NCBI RefSeq assembly: GCF_014635065.1
Contig: NZ_BMCG01000006.1
Location: 1-64,000, forward strand
DNA length: 64,000 nucleotides
Origin: Oxalicibacterium flavum
GTDB lineage: Bacteria; Pseudomonadota; Gammaproteobacteria; Burkholderiales; Burkholderiaceae_D
Direction of reading: 5' to 3'
The translations under genes and the position numbers were made by a program. Positions within the stretch are counted from its first letter, which is position 1. Each line of letters starts with the position of its first letter. The notes beneath the pieces were generated by a model. It had not been told where the DNA came from. It saw only the letters and a list, made by a program, of their open reading frames with translations, and ran no database searches. Below are positions 39,678 through 50,308 of this stretch, piece after piece.

Positions 39678-41414
39678 ATGATGCGCATCGCAAACATGAA
39701 AATAGGCGCCCGACTTGGCTTGGGATTCGGTTTGGTCCTGCTGCTGGTCATCGCGATGGGCGTGACCGGCATCCTGCGTCTCGAAAACATCAATCAGGCC
39801 AGCCGTCATCTGGTCGATGAGTCGCTGGGCAAGCAGAAAACCGCGGAAGCATGGCTGCTGGGTACCAGCGTCAATGCAACGCGCGCGCTGGCACTGGTGA
39901 AAGCGGGCGACGATGCGACCCAGGATTTCTTCCAGAAGGAAATGAGCGCGCAGAGCAAGCAGATCGACGACATCCAGAAATCGCTGGAGGACCGTATCTC
40001 GACCGACAGGGAAAAGGAACTCTTCGCAGAAGTTGCCAAGCGCCGCACCACCTATGTCGATATCCGTCGCGGCATCGTGCAGCTCAAGGGCACGGGCGCC
40101 CTGGAAGAAGCCAATGAGCAGATCGCTTCCAAGATGATTCCTGCGCTGAACGCCTATGTCGAAAGCGTCAAGGACGTGCTGACCTACTACGACGACGAAG
40201 TGGCTGCCTCCGATCGTTCGATCACGGCAGATTACCAGTCGGGCCGCATGACCCTGATCATCGGCGCCATCATTGCGGTTTTGCTGGGCGGCTTGATCGC
40301 ATGGCGCCTGACGGCCAGCATCACCACGCCCTTGCGTGAAGCCGTCAAGGTGGCCGAGTCCGTGGCCGAAGGCGATCTGACCGCGCACAGCAGTCTGCCG
40401 CCGTCGAGCGATGAGCCGGGCATGCTGCTGGCAGCGCTGGGCCGCATGCAGGAAAACCTGATGAAGATCGTCGGTCAGATCCGCATGGGCACCGATACCA
40501 TCGCGACCGCATCGAGCCAGATCGCCAGCGGCAACCTGGACCTGTCCTCGCGTACCGAACAACAGGCCAGCTCGCTGGAAGAAACCGCGTCGTCGATGGA
40601 AGAACTGACCTCGACCGTTAAGCAGAACGCCGACAACTCGCGTCAGGCCAACCAGCTGGCGGTGGCTGCCTCGAGCGTTGCCGTCAAGGGCGGCACCGTG
40701 GTGTCGGAAGTCGTCAACACCATGGGCGAGATCAACACTTCGTCGAAGAAGATTGTCGACATCATCGGCGTCATCGACGGCATCGCGTTCCAGACCAACA
40801 TCCTGGCGCTGAATGCGGCAGTCGAAGCGGCACGCGCCGGCGAGCAGGGCCGCGGCTTTGCCGTGGTCGCGACCGAGGTGCGCAACCTCGCGCAGCGTTC
40901 GGCAGCAGCCGCCAAGGAAATCAAGAGCCTGATCGACGACTCGGTCGAGAAGGTCGATGCCGGCAGCAAGCTGGTGGTGGAAGCCGGTTCGACCATGGAC
41001 GAGATCGTCGACGGTGTCAAACGCGTGGCCGACATCATGGCCGAGATCACCGCTGCCAGCCAGGAGCAGAGCGACGGCATCGAGCAGGTCAACCAGGCCA
41101 TCACGCAGATGGATCAGGTCACGCAGCAGAACGCGGCGCTGGTCGAGGAAGCGGCTGCCGCAGCGGAATCGCTGCAGGATCAGGCGCGCAACCTGGCGCA
41201 GGCCGTCAGCGTGTTCCGTATCGGCGCGGGTGTGGTATCGGCCGCGCCTGCAGCGCCGCGCACCGTGCAATCGACGGCAGTGGCGGCACCTGCGCGTGCT
41301 TCGGCTCCCGCCATTGCGCGTCCGGCGGCTGCGCCAGCCATCGCGCAGCGCAAACCGGCGGCACCTGCCAAGCCGGTTTCCAGCAACGGTACGGACGACT
41401 GGGAAGAGTTCTGA
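39678..41414 (+). CDS. methyl-accepting chemotaxis protein
   Basis: A 578-residue chemoreceptor. Membrane helices at about 10-31 and 191-212 frame a four-helix-bundle periplasmic sensor of about 155 residues. HAMP follows ([20 protein letters not shown]), then the signalling bundle with the conserved hairpin [20 protein letters not shown] and the methylation helices ([18 protein letters not shown]). An Ala/Pro linker leads to the C-terminal pentapeptide DWEEF, of the NWETF type that tethers CheR and CheB. TTAGGAGAC precedes the ATG. The ligand is unknown. It is monocistronic; the 295 bases upstream are AT-rich without a clear promoter. Confidence 0.95.
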   Translation: MMRIANMKIGARLGLGFGLVLLLVIAMGVTGILRLENINQASRHLVDESLGKQKTAEAWLLGTSVNATRALALVKAGDDATQDFFQKEMSAQSKQIDDIQKSLEDRISTDREKELFAEVAKRRTTYVDIRRGIVQLKGTGALEEANEQIASKMIPALNAYVESVKDVLTYYDDEVAASDRSITADYQSGRMTLIIGAIIAVLLGGLIAWRLTASITTPLREAVKVAESVAEGDLTAHSSLPPSSDEPGMLLAALGRMQENLMKIVGQIRMGTDTIATASSQIASGNLDLSSRTEQQASSLEETASSMEELTSTVKQNADNSRQANQLAVAASSVAVKGGTVVSEVVNTMGEINTSSKKIVDIIGVIDGIAFQTNILALNAAVEAARAGEQGRGFAVVATEVRNLAQRSAAAAKEIKSLIDDSVEKVDAGSKLVVEAGSTMDEIVDGVKRVADIMAEITAASQEQSDGIEQVNQAITQMDQVTQQNAALVEEAAAAAESLQDQARNLAQAVSVFRIGAGVVSAAPAAPRTVQSTAVAAPARASAPAIARPAAAPAIAQRKPAAPAKPVSSNGTDDWEEF

Positions 41415-41451
41415 TCGATCGTTACAGGCGCGGTCATTGGCGCCACGTAGG

Positions 41452-41483
41452 AAAAAAGGGGTTCCGAATGGAATCCCTTTTTT
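41452..41483 (+). terminator. terminator after the chemoreceptor gene
   Basis: AAAAAAGGG-g-TTCC and GGAA-t-CCCTTTTTT pair around GAAT with one G-T wobble. Confidence 0.85.
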
Positions 41484-41507
41484 GTTGCCGCCATTTTCCG
41501 GAGTGCC

Positions 41508-41538
41508 AAAAAAGAACGCTCCCGAACGGGAGCGTTCT
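41508..41538 (-). terminator. terminator after fghA
   Basis: AGAACGCTCCC and GGGAGCGTTCT pair around GAAC; on the minus strand the stem runs into T6. It is 15 bases beyond the fghA stop. Confidence 0.88.
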
Positions 41539-41552
41539 GTAGATCGGCTCGC

Positions 41553-42398
41553 TTACTTGTTCAGCAGCCTGCTGTGGAAGGCGATGTGGTCTTCCATGAA
41601 GGTCGAGATGAAATAGTAGTTGTGGTCGTAGCCCGCATGGCGGCGCAGCGTCAGCGGCTGGTCGGCGGCCCAGCAGGCCGCTTCGAAATGATGCGGCAGC
41701 AGTTCGACCTCGAGGAACTGGTCGTCCAGGCCCTGATCGATCAGGATGCCGTCCGGGAACGGCGTCTTGCGCTCGCGCATGAGCAGGCTTGCATCGTGCT
41801 GCGCCCATTGCGACTGGTCGCTGCCGAGGTAGTTCGAGAACGCCTTCTGGCCCCATGGGCACAACGACGGAGCGGTGATCGGCGCGAATGCCGAGACCGA
41901 CCTGAAAATGTCCGGATGGCGCAGTGCCAGCGTCAGCGCGCCGTGGCCGCCCATCGAGTGGCCGAACACGCCGATGCGGTCAGGCAGGGCGGGGAATTCA
42001 CGCAGGATCAGCTCGCGCAGTTCCTGCACCACGAAGGTCTCCATGCGGAAATGCGCGGCCCACGGCTGCTGCGTGGCATCGAGATAGAAGCCGGCACCGT
42101 GGCCGAAGTCCCAGCTTTCGGCCGCGCCCTTGATGCCGGTGCGGCGCGGGCTGGTATCGGGCGAGACCAGCATGATGCCGTGCTCGGCAGCGAAGCGCTG
42201 CGCGCCGCCCTTGATCATGAAGGTCTCTTCGGTGCAGGTCAGGCCGGCCAGATAGAACAGGACCGGGACCTTCTTCTGTTTCGCCTGCGGCGGTTGATAG
42301 ACCGAAAAGGTCATCGGCAGTCCGGTGGCTGTCGACGATTCGATCCGGTAAAAACCCTGGATGCCGTTGAAGCACTTGTGCTGGCTGATCAGTTCCAC
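41553..42398 (-). CDS. fghA: S-formylglutathione hydrolase
   Basis: Serine esterase that splits S-formylglutathione into formate and glutathione, the second step of glutathione-dependent formaldehyde removal. The 281 residues carry the nucleophile elbow GVFGHSMGGHGAL (Ser148), the N-terminal LAGLTCTEETFMIKGGAQR, the acid DQGLDDQFL and the histidine AGYDHNYYFISTFM. The start is a GTG at 42396-42398 with GGGGAAG at good spacing. It follows frmA after 37 bases on the same strand, forming the usual two-gene unit. Confidence 0.95.
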   Translation of the reverse strand: MELISQHKCFNGIQGFYRIESSTATGLPMTFSVYQPPQAKQKKVPVLFYLAGLTCTEETFMIKGGAQRFAAEHGIMLVSPDTSPRRTGIKGAAESWDFGHGAGFYLDATQQPWAAHFRMETFVVQELRELILREFPALPDRIGVFGHSMGGHGALTLALRHPDIFRSVSAFAPITAPSLCPWGQKAFSNYLGSDQSQWAQHDASLLMRERKTPFPDGILIDQGLDDQFLEVELLPHHFEAACWAADQPLTLRRHAGYDHNYYFISTFMEDHIAFHSRLLNK

Positions 42399-42435
42399 TT
42401 CTTCCCCACTTGATTCCGGTTTTAGTAAAGCACGA

Positions 42436-43542
<1,107 letters not shown>

Positions 43543-43610
43543 GCGGTATTCCTTTCAAGCGCTAGTGACGGCAATGATGTGTGCAGGGAAAAGGTCTGTT
43601 TGCGGTGCGC

Positions 43611-43640
43611 TCTGGATTCCCGCGCAGGCGGGAATCCAGA
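43611..43640. repeat. REP-like palindrome
   Basis: Perfect 13-base arms (TCTGGATTCCCGC and its complement) surround a 4-base loop in the gap after minE. The core GGATTCCCGC...GCGGGAATCC is a dispersed intergenic palindrome found in many beta- and gammaproteobacteria. There is no T-run on either side, so it is not a standard terminator. Confidence 0.75.
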
Positions 43641-43654
43641 AAGACATTACTCAT

Positions 43655-43933
43655 TCAAGCCGGCTTGACCTCGCCCGGCTCCATGTCTTCCGGCAGCACC
43701 ACGTTCACGTCCAGCACTTCGAGGTTGCCCTGGCTGTTGAGCGAAATCTTGATGTCTTCCGGATTGACCTTCACGTATTTCGAGATCACGGCGATCAGTT
43801 CCTGGTGCAGCGCCGGCAGAAAGTCGGGACCGGCGCGGCCGTTGCGCTCGCGCGCGATGATGATCTGCAGCCGCTCCTTGGCCGCGGATGCGGTTTTCGG
43901 CTTGGAATTGAAGAGGAAGGAGAGCAGCGACAT
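43655..43933 (-). CDS. minE: cell division topological specificity factor MinE
   Basis: A 92-residue protein that stimulates MinD ATPase and drives pole-to-pole oscillation. The N-terminal membrane-targeting helix ([15 protein letters not shown]), the anti-MinCD segment [14 protein letters not shown] and the dimerisation domain ([20 protein letters not shown]) are all seen. Its ATG starts 2 bases after the minD stop, indicating translational coupling and balanced output. Confidence 0.96.
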   Translation of the reverse strand: MSLLSFLFNSKPKTASAAKERLQIIIARERNGRAGPDFLPALHQELIAVISKYVKVNPEDIKISLNSQGNLEVLDVNVVLPEDMEPGEVKPA

Positions 43934-43935
43934 GA

Positions 43936-44751
43936 TTACTTACCTCCGAACAGACGTTGCAGCAGGCCGGGCTTTTCGTAGCTGGTGTAGCGCAGCGGGC
44001 GCTCTTCGCCGAGGAAGCGGGCGACGACGTCCTTGTAGGCTTCGGACACTTCGCTGCCTTCGATGTGAATGGCCGGGTTGCCGGCGTTCGATGCATGCAG
44101 CACCGATTCCGATTCCGGGATGATGCCGACCAGCGGAATGCGCAGGATTTCCTGCACGTCGGTATAGGACAGCATTTCGCCGGCGTCAACGCGCTTGGGT
44201 ACGTAGCGCGTGATCAGCAGGTGTTCCTTGACCGGTTCGCCGCCATTGAGCGCGCGGCGCGACTTGGCCTGGATGATGCCGAGGATGCGATCGGAATCGC
44301 GCACCGACGACACTTCCGGATTGGTGACGATCACGGCTTCGTCGGCGAAGGTCAGCGCCATCACGGCGCCGTGCTCGATGCCGGCCGGGGAGTCGCAGAT
44401 GATGTATTCGAAATCCATCGCCTTCAGGTCGTTGAGCACGCGCTCCACGCCTTCCTCGGTCAGCGCATCCTTGTCGCGCGTCTGCGAGGCCGGCAGTACG
44501 AACAGGTTGTCGCAGTGCTTGTCCTTGATCAGCGCCTGATTCAGCGTGGCTTCCTGGTTGACGACATTGATCAGATCATAGACCACGCGGCGCTCGCAAC
44601 CCATGATGAGGTCGAGATTGCGCAGGCCGACGTCGAAATCGATGACGACGGTCTTGTGGCCGCGCATGGCGAGGCCGGACGCGAAGCTTGCGCTGGAAGT
44701 GGTTTTGCCGACGCCGCCCTTGCCTGACGTCACGACGATGATTTTTGCCAA
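43936..44751 (-). CDS. minD: septum site-determining ATPase MinD
   Basis: ParA-type ATPase that recruits MinC and MinE to the inner membrane. The 271 residues have the deviant Walker [10 protein letters not shown] at 10-18, [15 protein letters not shown], and the C-terminal amphipathic membrane-targeting helix ([11 protein letters not shown]). Start choice matters: no ATG exists, and TTG at 44751 gives exactly the family N-terminus ([12 protein letters not shown]) with AAGGGG six bases upstream. A weak start here may tune the MinD level. It lies between minC (41 bases) and minE (2 bases). Confidence 0.96.
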   Translation of the reverse strand: MAKIIVVTSGKGGVGKTTSSASFASGLAMRGHKTVVIDFDVGLRNLDLIMGCERRVVYDLINVVNQEATLNQALIKDKHCDNLFVLPASQTRDKDALTEEGVERVLNDLKAMDFEYIICDSPAGIEHGAVMALTFADEAVIVTNPEVSSVRDSDRILGIIQAKSRRALNGGEPVKEHLLITRYVPKRVDAGEMLSYTDVQEILRIPLVGIIPESESVLHASNAGNPAIHIEGSEVSEAYKDVVARFLGEERPLRYTSYEKPGLLQRLFGGK

Positions 44752-44792
44752 AGGATGCCCCTTTCGTATAAATGATGTTGTTATGACTGCGC

Positions 44793-45581
44793 CTATGCTG
44801 CCTTGATCGGCAGCATGTCGATGCGATCGCCGACCAGACGCACCTGCATGGTCTTGCGTGCCTGGTCGGCGGGTAAGCCGTTTTCGAAGGTGCGGTACAT
44901 GCCGGCGATGGAAACCAGTTCGGCCTCCATGCTCAGCGTGAAGATGCGCGCCTCGGTGTTGCCGCTGGCGCCGGCCAGGGCGCGGCCGCGCAGCGGCGCA
45001 TAGACGTGGATGCTGCCGTCGGCGATCACCTCGGCGCCGTTGTTGACGGCAGCCGTGATCACGAGGTCGGCGCCGCGCGCATAGATGCGCTGGCCGGCGC
45101 GCACCGGGGTATCGACAATCATGGTGGCAGCGGCCTGGAAGGTCTGCGCGGCCGGCTGCACCTGCGGTTCGACGGCGACCGGTGCCGCTTCGATGACTTC
45201 GACCGGCGTCTCGAGCGGCATTTCGGCCTGCTCGGGTTCGTGCGCCGCGGCGTCGCGCGGCTTGAGCGAACCGTCGATGCTCAGGCCCTGGGCGGCGATA
45301 TCGGCCAGCATCTCGGGCGAGGCATTGCGCACGGCGACGGCATTGAGGCGATAGGCCTTCAGCAGCGCCACGATGCCGGCCCAGTCGATGGTCAGGGCGG
45401 CGTCGAGCGCGCCGACGTCGATGACCGCGAATTCGTCGTCGAAGAAATCGGCATTGCCGCCGGTCATGTCCTGCATGGCCTGGTCGAGGATGCCGAGGTT
45501 GGCTTCGCGCAGGATGGCCGAGACGGCGACCACGGTGGAAATCTTGATTTCGATCGGCTTGCGGGTTGAATTGTTGGACAT
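44793..45581 (-). CDS. minC: septum site-determining protein MinC
   Basis: FtsZ polymerisation inhibitor positioned by MinD. The 262 residues comprise the N-terminal FtsZ-binding domain (about 1-110), a Pro/Ala/Glu linker (about 115-160) and the beta-helical C-terminal domain with [39 protein letters not shown] and [10 protein letters not shown]. The ATG at 45581 fits the family, though no strong ribosome site precedes it; the open frame to 46106 is antisense to rdgC. It is first in minCDE. Confidence 0.95.
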   Translation of the reverse strand: MSNNSTRKPIEIKISTVVAVSAILREANLGILDQAMQDMTGGNADFFDDEFAVIDVGALDAALTIDWAGIVALLKAYRLNAVAVRNASPEMLADIAAQGLSIDGSLKPRDAAAHEPEQAEMPLETPVEVIEAAPVAVEPQVQPAAQTFQAAATMIVDTPVRAGQRIYARGADLVITAAVNNGAEVIADGSIHVYAPLRGRALAGASGNTEARIFTLSMEAELVSIAGMYRTFENGLPADQARKTMQVRLVGDRIDMLPIKAA

Positions 45582-45641
45582 GGAGCGATGGTCGATGATG
45601 CAGTGGGTTTCCGGCCGGTAATGCCGCGCAAAACAACCGAC

Positions 45642-45647
45642 ATTATA
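45642..45647 (-). promoter_or_regulatory. candidate -10 box for minCDE
   Basis: A perfect TATAAT on the minus strand lies about 60 bases upstream of the minC ATG. No good -35 was found at 16-18 bases. Confidence 0.45.
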
Positions 45648-45776
45648 ACCCTTGCAACGCCTTCTTCCATGGGGCCGCAGCACAAGAAATGCACGCGAAA
45701 TGCAGCGGAGATACCGGCAAGCGATACGGATGGAAAAGGTGCGGCCGCCTGCCAACACGTGCCAAACGCGACCTGC

Positions 45777-45804
45777 TTGCGGGGCGGGGGAGCGCGTGTA
45801 GAAT
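45777..45804 (+). promoter_or_regulatory. candidate promoter for rdgC
   Basis: TTGCGG at 45777-45782 and TAGAAT at 45799-45804 are separated by 16 bases, placing the start near 45811 and giving a leader of about 20 bases to rdgC. No LexA-type box was visible. Confidence 0.5.
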
Positions 45805-45830
45805 AGCCCCCTTTTTTGCCGGAGCAAGCC

Positions 45831-46754
45831 ATGTGGTTCAAGAATCTTCAGGTCTATCGTCTTCCCGCCCCGTGGCAGGTCAGCGCCGAAAAACTGGAAG
45901 CCGACCTCGCGCCGCATGCCTTCCAACCGTGCGCCAGCCTCGAGATGCAAAGCCAGGGCTGGATTTCGCCGCGTGAAAACGGCCAGCTCGTCTATTCGGT
46001 CAACAAGCAGATGCTGATCCTGCTCGGCACCGAGAAGAAGCTGCTGCCGACCACCGTCATCAACCAGGTCACCAAGATCAAGGCCGCCGAGCTCGAGGAG
46101 CAGCAAGGCTTCAAGCCGGGCCGCAAGCAGATGAAGGAACTGAAGGAGCAGGTCACCGACGACCTGCTACCGCGCGCCTTCAGCGTCTGGCGCTCGACCT
46201 GGGTCTGGATCGATCCGGTCAACGGCTGGCTGGTGGTGGATGCCGGCAGCCCGGCCAAGGCCGACGAAGTGCTCAAGCTGCTGTTCAAGTCGATCGACAA
46301 GCTGCCGCTGGAAACGCTGCGCGTGGCGCAGTCGCCGGTGGCCGCCATGACCGACTGGCTGGTCGCCGACGAGGCGCCGGGCGGCTTCACCGTCGATCAG
46401 GACACCGAGCTGCGCGCCAATACCGAAAGCAAGGCGACCGTGCGCTACGTGCGTCACACGCTGGATCCGGAAGACGTGCGCCGCCACGTCGCGGCCGGCA
46501 AGCAGTGCACGCGCCTGGCGATGACCTGGGCCGACCGCATCTCCTTCGTGCTGACCGAGAACCTGACCATCAAGCGCGTGGCGCCATTGGATGTGTTGAA
46601 GGAAGACAGCGACGTCACCGCCAAGAACGACGACGAACGCTTCGAATCCGACATCATGCTGATGACGGGCGAACTGAGCAAACTGCTGGGCGACCTGGTG
46701 CAGGCGCTCGGCGGCGAAGTGAAGCAGGGCGCGCCGCTGGTGGCAAACGCTTGA
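45831..46754 (+). CDS. rdgC: recombination-associated protein RdgC
   Basis: Ring-shaped DNA-binding protein that limits RecA loading and affects replication fork rescue. The 307 residues match the family throughout: [11 protein letters not shown] at the start, [40 protein letters not shown], and [30 protein letters not shown] precedes the ATG at 45831; an earlier start at 45816 would add five residues. It is divergent from minC and followed by a DUF2721 gene after 69 bases. Confidence 0.96.
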   Translation: MWFKNLQVYRLPAPWQVSAEKLEADLAPHAFQPCASLEMQSQGWISPRENGQLVYSVNKQMLILLGTEKKLLPTTVINQVTKIKAAELEEQQGFKPGRKQMKELKEQVTDDLLPRAFSVWRSTWVWIDPVNGWLVVDAGSPAKADEVLKLLFKSIDKLPLETLRVAQSPVAAMTDWLVADEAPGGFTVDQDTELRANTESKATVRYVRHTLDPEDVRRHVAAGKQCTRLAMTWADRISFVLTENLTIKRVAPLDVLKEDSDVTAKNDDERFESDIMLMTGELSKLLGDLVQALGGEVKQGAPLVANA

Positions 46755-46823
46755 CCGAGGGACCCGGCGCGCAGGCATAATGGCAGCGCGCCTTCTTCCC
46801 GCTCACTCTGACGAATAGACGAC

Positions 46824-47273
46824 ATGGAAATCCAGGTCTCCGACATCGGCCACATCATCCAGCTCTCGGTCGCGCCCGTGTTCCTGCTGACGGGCGTCGG
46901 CACCACGCTGACCGTGCTGACCAACCGCCTCGGCCGCATCACCGACCGCTCGCGCGTGCTGGAAGAACGCCTGCGCGAGGCCGACGACCTGTCGCGGCCC
47001 GAACTGCAGGACGAGCTCAACACGCTGTATCCGCGCGCCCACCTGATCAACCGCGCCATCGTGCTCAGCACCGCCTGTGCGCTGATGGTCAGCCTGGTGA
47101 TCGCTTCGCTGTTCGTCGGCGATGCGCTGAATCTCGACCTCTCCAAGTTCATCGCCGTGTTCTTCATCCTCGCGATGTTCTGCCTGGTGCTGGGCTTCAT
47201 CTTCCTGCTGCGCGAGATCTTGCTGGCGACCGGCAATCTGTATCGCAAGAAGATCATTCCGATCGAGCGTTAG
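46824..47273 (+). CDS. DUF2721 membrane protein
   Basis: A 149-residue protein with three membrane helices: one at about 10-32 (QLSVAPVFLLTGVGTTLTVL), then a cytoplasmic charged loop (LGRITDRSRVLEERLREADD), then two at about 78-98 and 108-130. The pattern VAPVFLL...NRLGRITDRSR is typical of DUF2721, whose function is unknown. It probably shares the rdgC transcript or uses a promoter near the rdgC stop. Confidence 0.88.
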   Translation: MEIQVSDIGHIIQLSVAPVFLLTGVGTTLTVLTNRLGRITDRSRVLEERLREADDLSRPELQDELNTLYPRAHLINRAIVLSTACALMVSLVIASLFVGDALNLDLSKFIAVFFILAMFCLVLGFIFLLREILLATGNLYRKKIIPIER

Positions 47274-47311
47274 CGTTTGCCGTACCGGTCGGCGTTCACA
47301 CTCTTACCGTC

Positions 47312-48088
47312 TCATGGGTTCGGCATCGGCGCTGCCCGATCTGTGCAATTCGCTTGTGCGAGCGCGAGCGCATCGGCGCCGGCCGGAAAGCGCAGGGTTT
47401 CCGACTCGTCATTGACAGCCCGCCATACAGTCTGCGCAACGTCGGATTCATACGTCACGGCGGAAGGCTGTCCCAGCGCGGCAAAGCATGCCTGAGCGAA
47501 GGTTTGGTATGGCTCGGGAATCAAGCCCTGCATGCGTTGCCGACCGTTCTCGGTAAAACGCGTGGAAGGCGCGTAACCGGGTTCGACCAGTTTTACCTGC
47601 ACATTGAACGCTTCGAGTTCTAAGCCAAGCGAAGCGGTGAAGCCTTCGACCGCCGTCTTGCTGGCGGTGTACGCCGCGACGAGGGGAAACGGAGCCAGCG
47701 TTGCACTCGATGTCACGTTCACGATCGTCCCCGATTTACGGGCGCGGAATTGCGGCAGAACGGCCTGTGTCATCGCCATCGCACCAAAGGTGTTGGCTTC
47801 GAACACTTCGCGTACCGTGGCCATCGGAGTCGCCTCGAAAGCGCCGAAGAGCCCGATTCCTGCATTGTTGACGAGTACATCGATGGGGCCGCATTTTTCC
47901 AGTGCGACGGCGATGCTTTCCGGCTTGGTGACGTCGAGAGCCAGTACAGTCATCCGTGGCGAACTGGGTAACAATTCTTTCCGAGGCGTTCGCATCGCGG
48001 CGATCACGTTCCAGCCCTGCGTGTGGAAATGGTGAGCCGTTGCCAGTCCGTAGCCAGAGGAGCAGCCTGTGATGAATACCGTTTTCAT
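47312..48088 (-). CDS. short-chain dehydrogenase/reductase
   Basis: A 258-residue classical SDR. The cofactor motif is TGCSSGYG near residue 7, followed by NNAGIG, the catalytic Ser in VNVTSSATL and YxxxK in AAYTASKTAVEG. The substrate cannot be told. Its composition is slightly less GC-rich than the flanking core genes. It is divergent from an AraC-type regulator 101 bases away, a layout that often means the regulator controls it. AAGGAAA lies before the ATG at 48088; the frame extends to 48133 without family character. Confidence 0.9.
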   Translation of the reverse strand: MKTVFITGCSSGYGLATAHHFHTQGWNVIAAMRTPRKELLPSSPRMTVLALDVTKPESIAVALEKCGPIDVLVNNAGIGLFGAFEATPMATVREVFEANTFGAMAMTQAVLPQFRARKSGTIVNVTSSATLAPFPLVAAYTASKTAVEGFTASLGLELEAFNVQVKLVEPGYAPSTRFTENGRQRMQGLIPEPYQTFAQACFAALGQPSAVTYESDVAQTVWRAVNDESETLRFPAGADALALAQANCTDRAAPMPNP

Positions 48089-48189
48089 GATGAGGTTTCC
48101 TTGAGTGGGTGGGGATGACGCAACGATAGCCAATGGATGCAGGACGGACTACAATCAAAAATCCATATTTAGTTTGCAAGAGTCCAAAA

Positions 48190-49086
48190 ATGGTCGATCC
48201 GCTCTCGGAAGTCATCGCCTTGCTCCAGCCTCGGACCGTGTTCAGCAAGATCATCAGCGGAGCGGGCCGATGGGGCGTTCGCTACTCCGCCTTCGAGCAG
48301 CCCAGCTTCTGTACCGTCCTCGAAGGCAGCTGTCTGCTCAAGGTCGAAGGGCAAGAGGCGCTTACGCTCGAGGCGGGCGATTTTGTGCTGATGCCTGCAA
48401 CGCCCGGTTTCGTCATGTCCGGTTTCGAGCCTGTGACACCGTCGTACATCGATCCGAAAATGACGCCTTCCCCGGCGGGCGAGGTGCGTCATGGGAGACG
48501 AAGCGGCAGAGCCGACGTGCGCATGCTGGGAGGGCACTTTCTTTTTGGCTCTCCCGATGCATCGTTGCTGGTATCGCTGTTGCCGGTGCTGGTGCACGTA
48601 CGCGGCGCGGAGCGGCTGTCCGTAGTGGTTCGACTCGTTCGGGAGGAAGCCATAGCGCAGCGTCCGGGCCGTGATCATGTTCTCGCCAGGCTGGTGGAAG
48701 TGTTGCTTGTCGAAGCGCTGCGGTCCGCTGCCGAAGAGATCCTGCCGGCAGGCTTGTTGCGTGGCCTGGCCGACGACAGGCTTGCGGCGGCGATGCGGCT
48801 TATGCATGGCGAACCGGCCCGGCCCTGGACGGTCGAGGAGCTGGCAAGGCACGCCGCATTGTCGCGATCCGCTTTCTTCGAGCGCTTCACTCGTGCCGTG
48901 GGGTTACCGCCTATGGAGTATCTGTTGGCATGGCGTATGGCGCTCGCCAAAGACTTGCTGCGCAAGCACGACCTCGCGATTGCGACGGTCGCCGAACGGG
49001 TCGGTTACGGGTCGGCAAGCACGTTCAGCACTGCATTCAGCCGTTATGTCGGGCAGCCGCCGGGGCGCTACGCCCGCATGCAGTAA
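48190..49086 (+). CDS. AraC-family transcriptional regulator
   Basis: A 298-residue regulator with an N-terminal cupin-type sensing domain (FCTVLEGSCLLKVEGQEAL, then LEAGDFVLMPATPGF) and two C-terminal helix-turn-helix motifs: WTVEELARHAALSRSAFFER and TVAERVGYGSASTFSTAFSR. The ATG at 48190 is preferred; a GTG-like upstream frame reaches 48133. It belongs to the cupin/AraC group whose members often sense small organic ligands or reactive chlorine. The neighbouring divergent SDR gene is the likely target. Confidence 0.9.
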   Translation: MVDPLSEVIALLQPRTVFSKIISGAGRWGVRYSAFEQPSFCTVLEGSCLLKVEGQEALTLEAGDFVLMPATPGFVMSGFEPVTPSYIDPKMTPSPAGEVRHGRRSGRADVRMLGGHFLFGSPDASLLVSLLPVLVHVRGAERLSVVVRLVREEAIAQRPGRDHVLARLVEVLLVEALRSAAEEILPAGLLRGLADDRLAAAMRLMHGEPARPWTVEELARHAALSRSAFFERFTRAVGLPPMEYLLAWRMALAKDLLRKHDLAIATVAERVGYGSASTFSTAFSRYVGQPPGRYARMQ

Positions 49087-49129
49087 GGGAATCGGTAGCG
49101 GTTCGCAGCGGGCCGTTTTCAGGCGCTCG

Positions 49130-50296
49130 TCAGTTCCAGCCGCAGCGGCGCCGTGCGCGCCAGCCCAGCCACAGCCCGCCGAACATGAACACGGCAAAGA
49201 CCCAGCCCGATGCCGCGCCGGCCATGATGCCCGACAGCAGCGTACCGACCGTGCAGCCGAGCGCGACCATCGCACCCCAGCCCATCAGTACGCCGCCGAA
49301 CGTCGCGCGCAGCACTTCGCCGGCGGCGGGCCGGCGCGGCTTGAAGTCGCCGGCCGACAGCGCTGCCGCCAGCGCGCCCAGGATCAGCGCCAGGACGAAG
49401 GCGCCGTTCTGCGACCACAGCGTTTCCTTGATGCGCGTGGCGCAGCCGGAGAAGGTATCGAGTCCCTCGAGCCGTGCCGGCAGCCACTGCAGACCGTCGG
49501 CCGCGGTGCGCGCAAGGCTGCCGAGTTCGGCCGTGACGCCGAGCGGCCCGAGACGGAAATAGGCGAGCACGCCGATGACGCCGACCAGGATGCCGCCGGT
49601 CGCCGCCGGCCAGCGCCGCTGCCAGGGCGAAGCGGCTGCATCCGCAACGACATTGCGATGCGCGCGCCACAGCAGCACGGCGATCACCGCCAGCGCCGCC
49701 AGCTGCAGCGCGACCGAACCGCCATAGCCCAAGGAGTGCGGCAGCCACACCACCGGCGCTTCCTGGATCGCCGCCAGGTACAGCGTGTTCCAGCTCAGGA
49801 AGCCGAGGAAGAAACCGAACAGCGTGCCGAGCAGCGCGAACGGCGACAGCACCGAGCCTTCGCCCAGACGGTACAGGTGCGCGCTGATGCACGAGCCCGA
49901 CAGCGCCATGCCGAGGCCGAACGCGAACGACCCCGCCGCCAGCACCCAGCTGATCGGGCCGATGTGCGCCTGCGGCGGCAGCCGTCCCGGCGCGGGCACC
50001 GGCAGGAAGGCGCCGAAGATCAGGTGATAGCCGAGGATGCCGACCGCCAGCGCGGCGACGATGCCGAGCAGGCCGCGCGCGTCGCGCCGGTCGAGAAAGT
50101 CGCGGCTCACGCAGAAGAAGCAGAAGCGCGAGCGCTGCAGAACGATGCCGAATGCCGTGCCGAGCAGCGCCGCCAACGCAAGTTCGCGCCCGCTGCCGGC
50201 AATGCTGCCGAGAGCGGACGCGAACAGGAGTGCGGCACCGAGAACGAGGGCAGCCGGCACCAGCCGCCGCAGGGGCGGCAGTGCCGCTTCAGCCAT
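49130..50296 (-). CDS. YeeE/YedE family sulphur-compound transporter
   Basis: A 388-residue membrane protein of about ten helices, with the family's cysteine motifs in pairs: RSRFCFFC, GSCISAHLY, FSGCATR and GCTVGTLLSG. In characterised relatives (TsuA) these line a thiosulfate path across the inner membrane. The gene starts 12 bases after the stop of a periplasmic rhodanese gene on the same strand, so the two probably form an operon for uptake of sulfane sulphur or thiosulfate. No TusA-like protein is adjacent. Confidence 0.9.
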   Translation of the reverse strand: MAEAALPPLRRLVPAALVLGAALLFASALGSIAGSGRELALAALLGTAFGIVLQRSRFCFFCVSRDFLDRRDARGLLGIVAALAVGILGYHLIFGAFLPVPAPGRLPPQAHIGPISWVLAAGSFAFGLGMALSGSCISAHLYRLGEGSVLSPFALLGTLFGFFLGFLSWNTLYLAAIQEAPVVWLPHSLGYGGSVALQLAALAVIAVLLWRAHRNVVADAAASPWQRRWPAATGGILVGVIGVLAYFRLGPLGVTAELGSLARTAADGLQWLPARLEGLDTFSGCATRIKETLWSQNGAFVLALILGALAAALSAGDFKPRRPAAGEVLRATFGGVLMGWGAMVALGCTVGTLLSGIMAGAASGWVFAVFMFGGLWLGWRARRRCGWN

Positions 50297-50308
50297 TGAT
50301 CTCGACCA

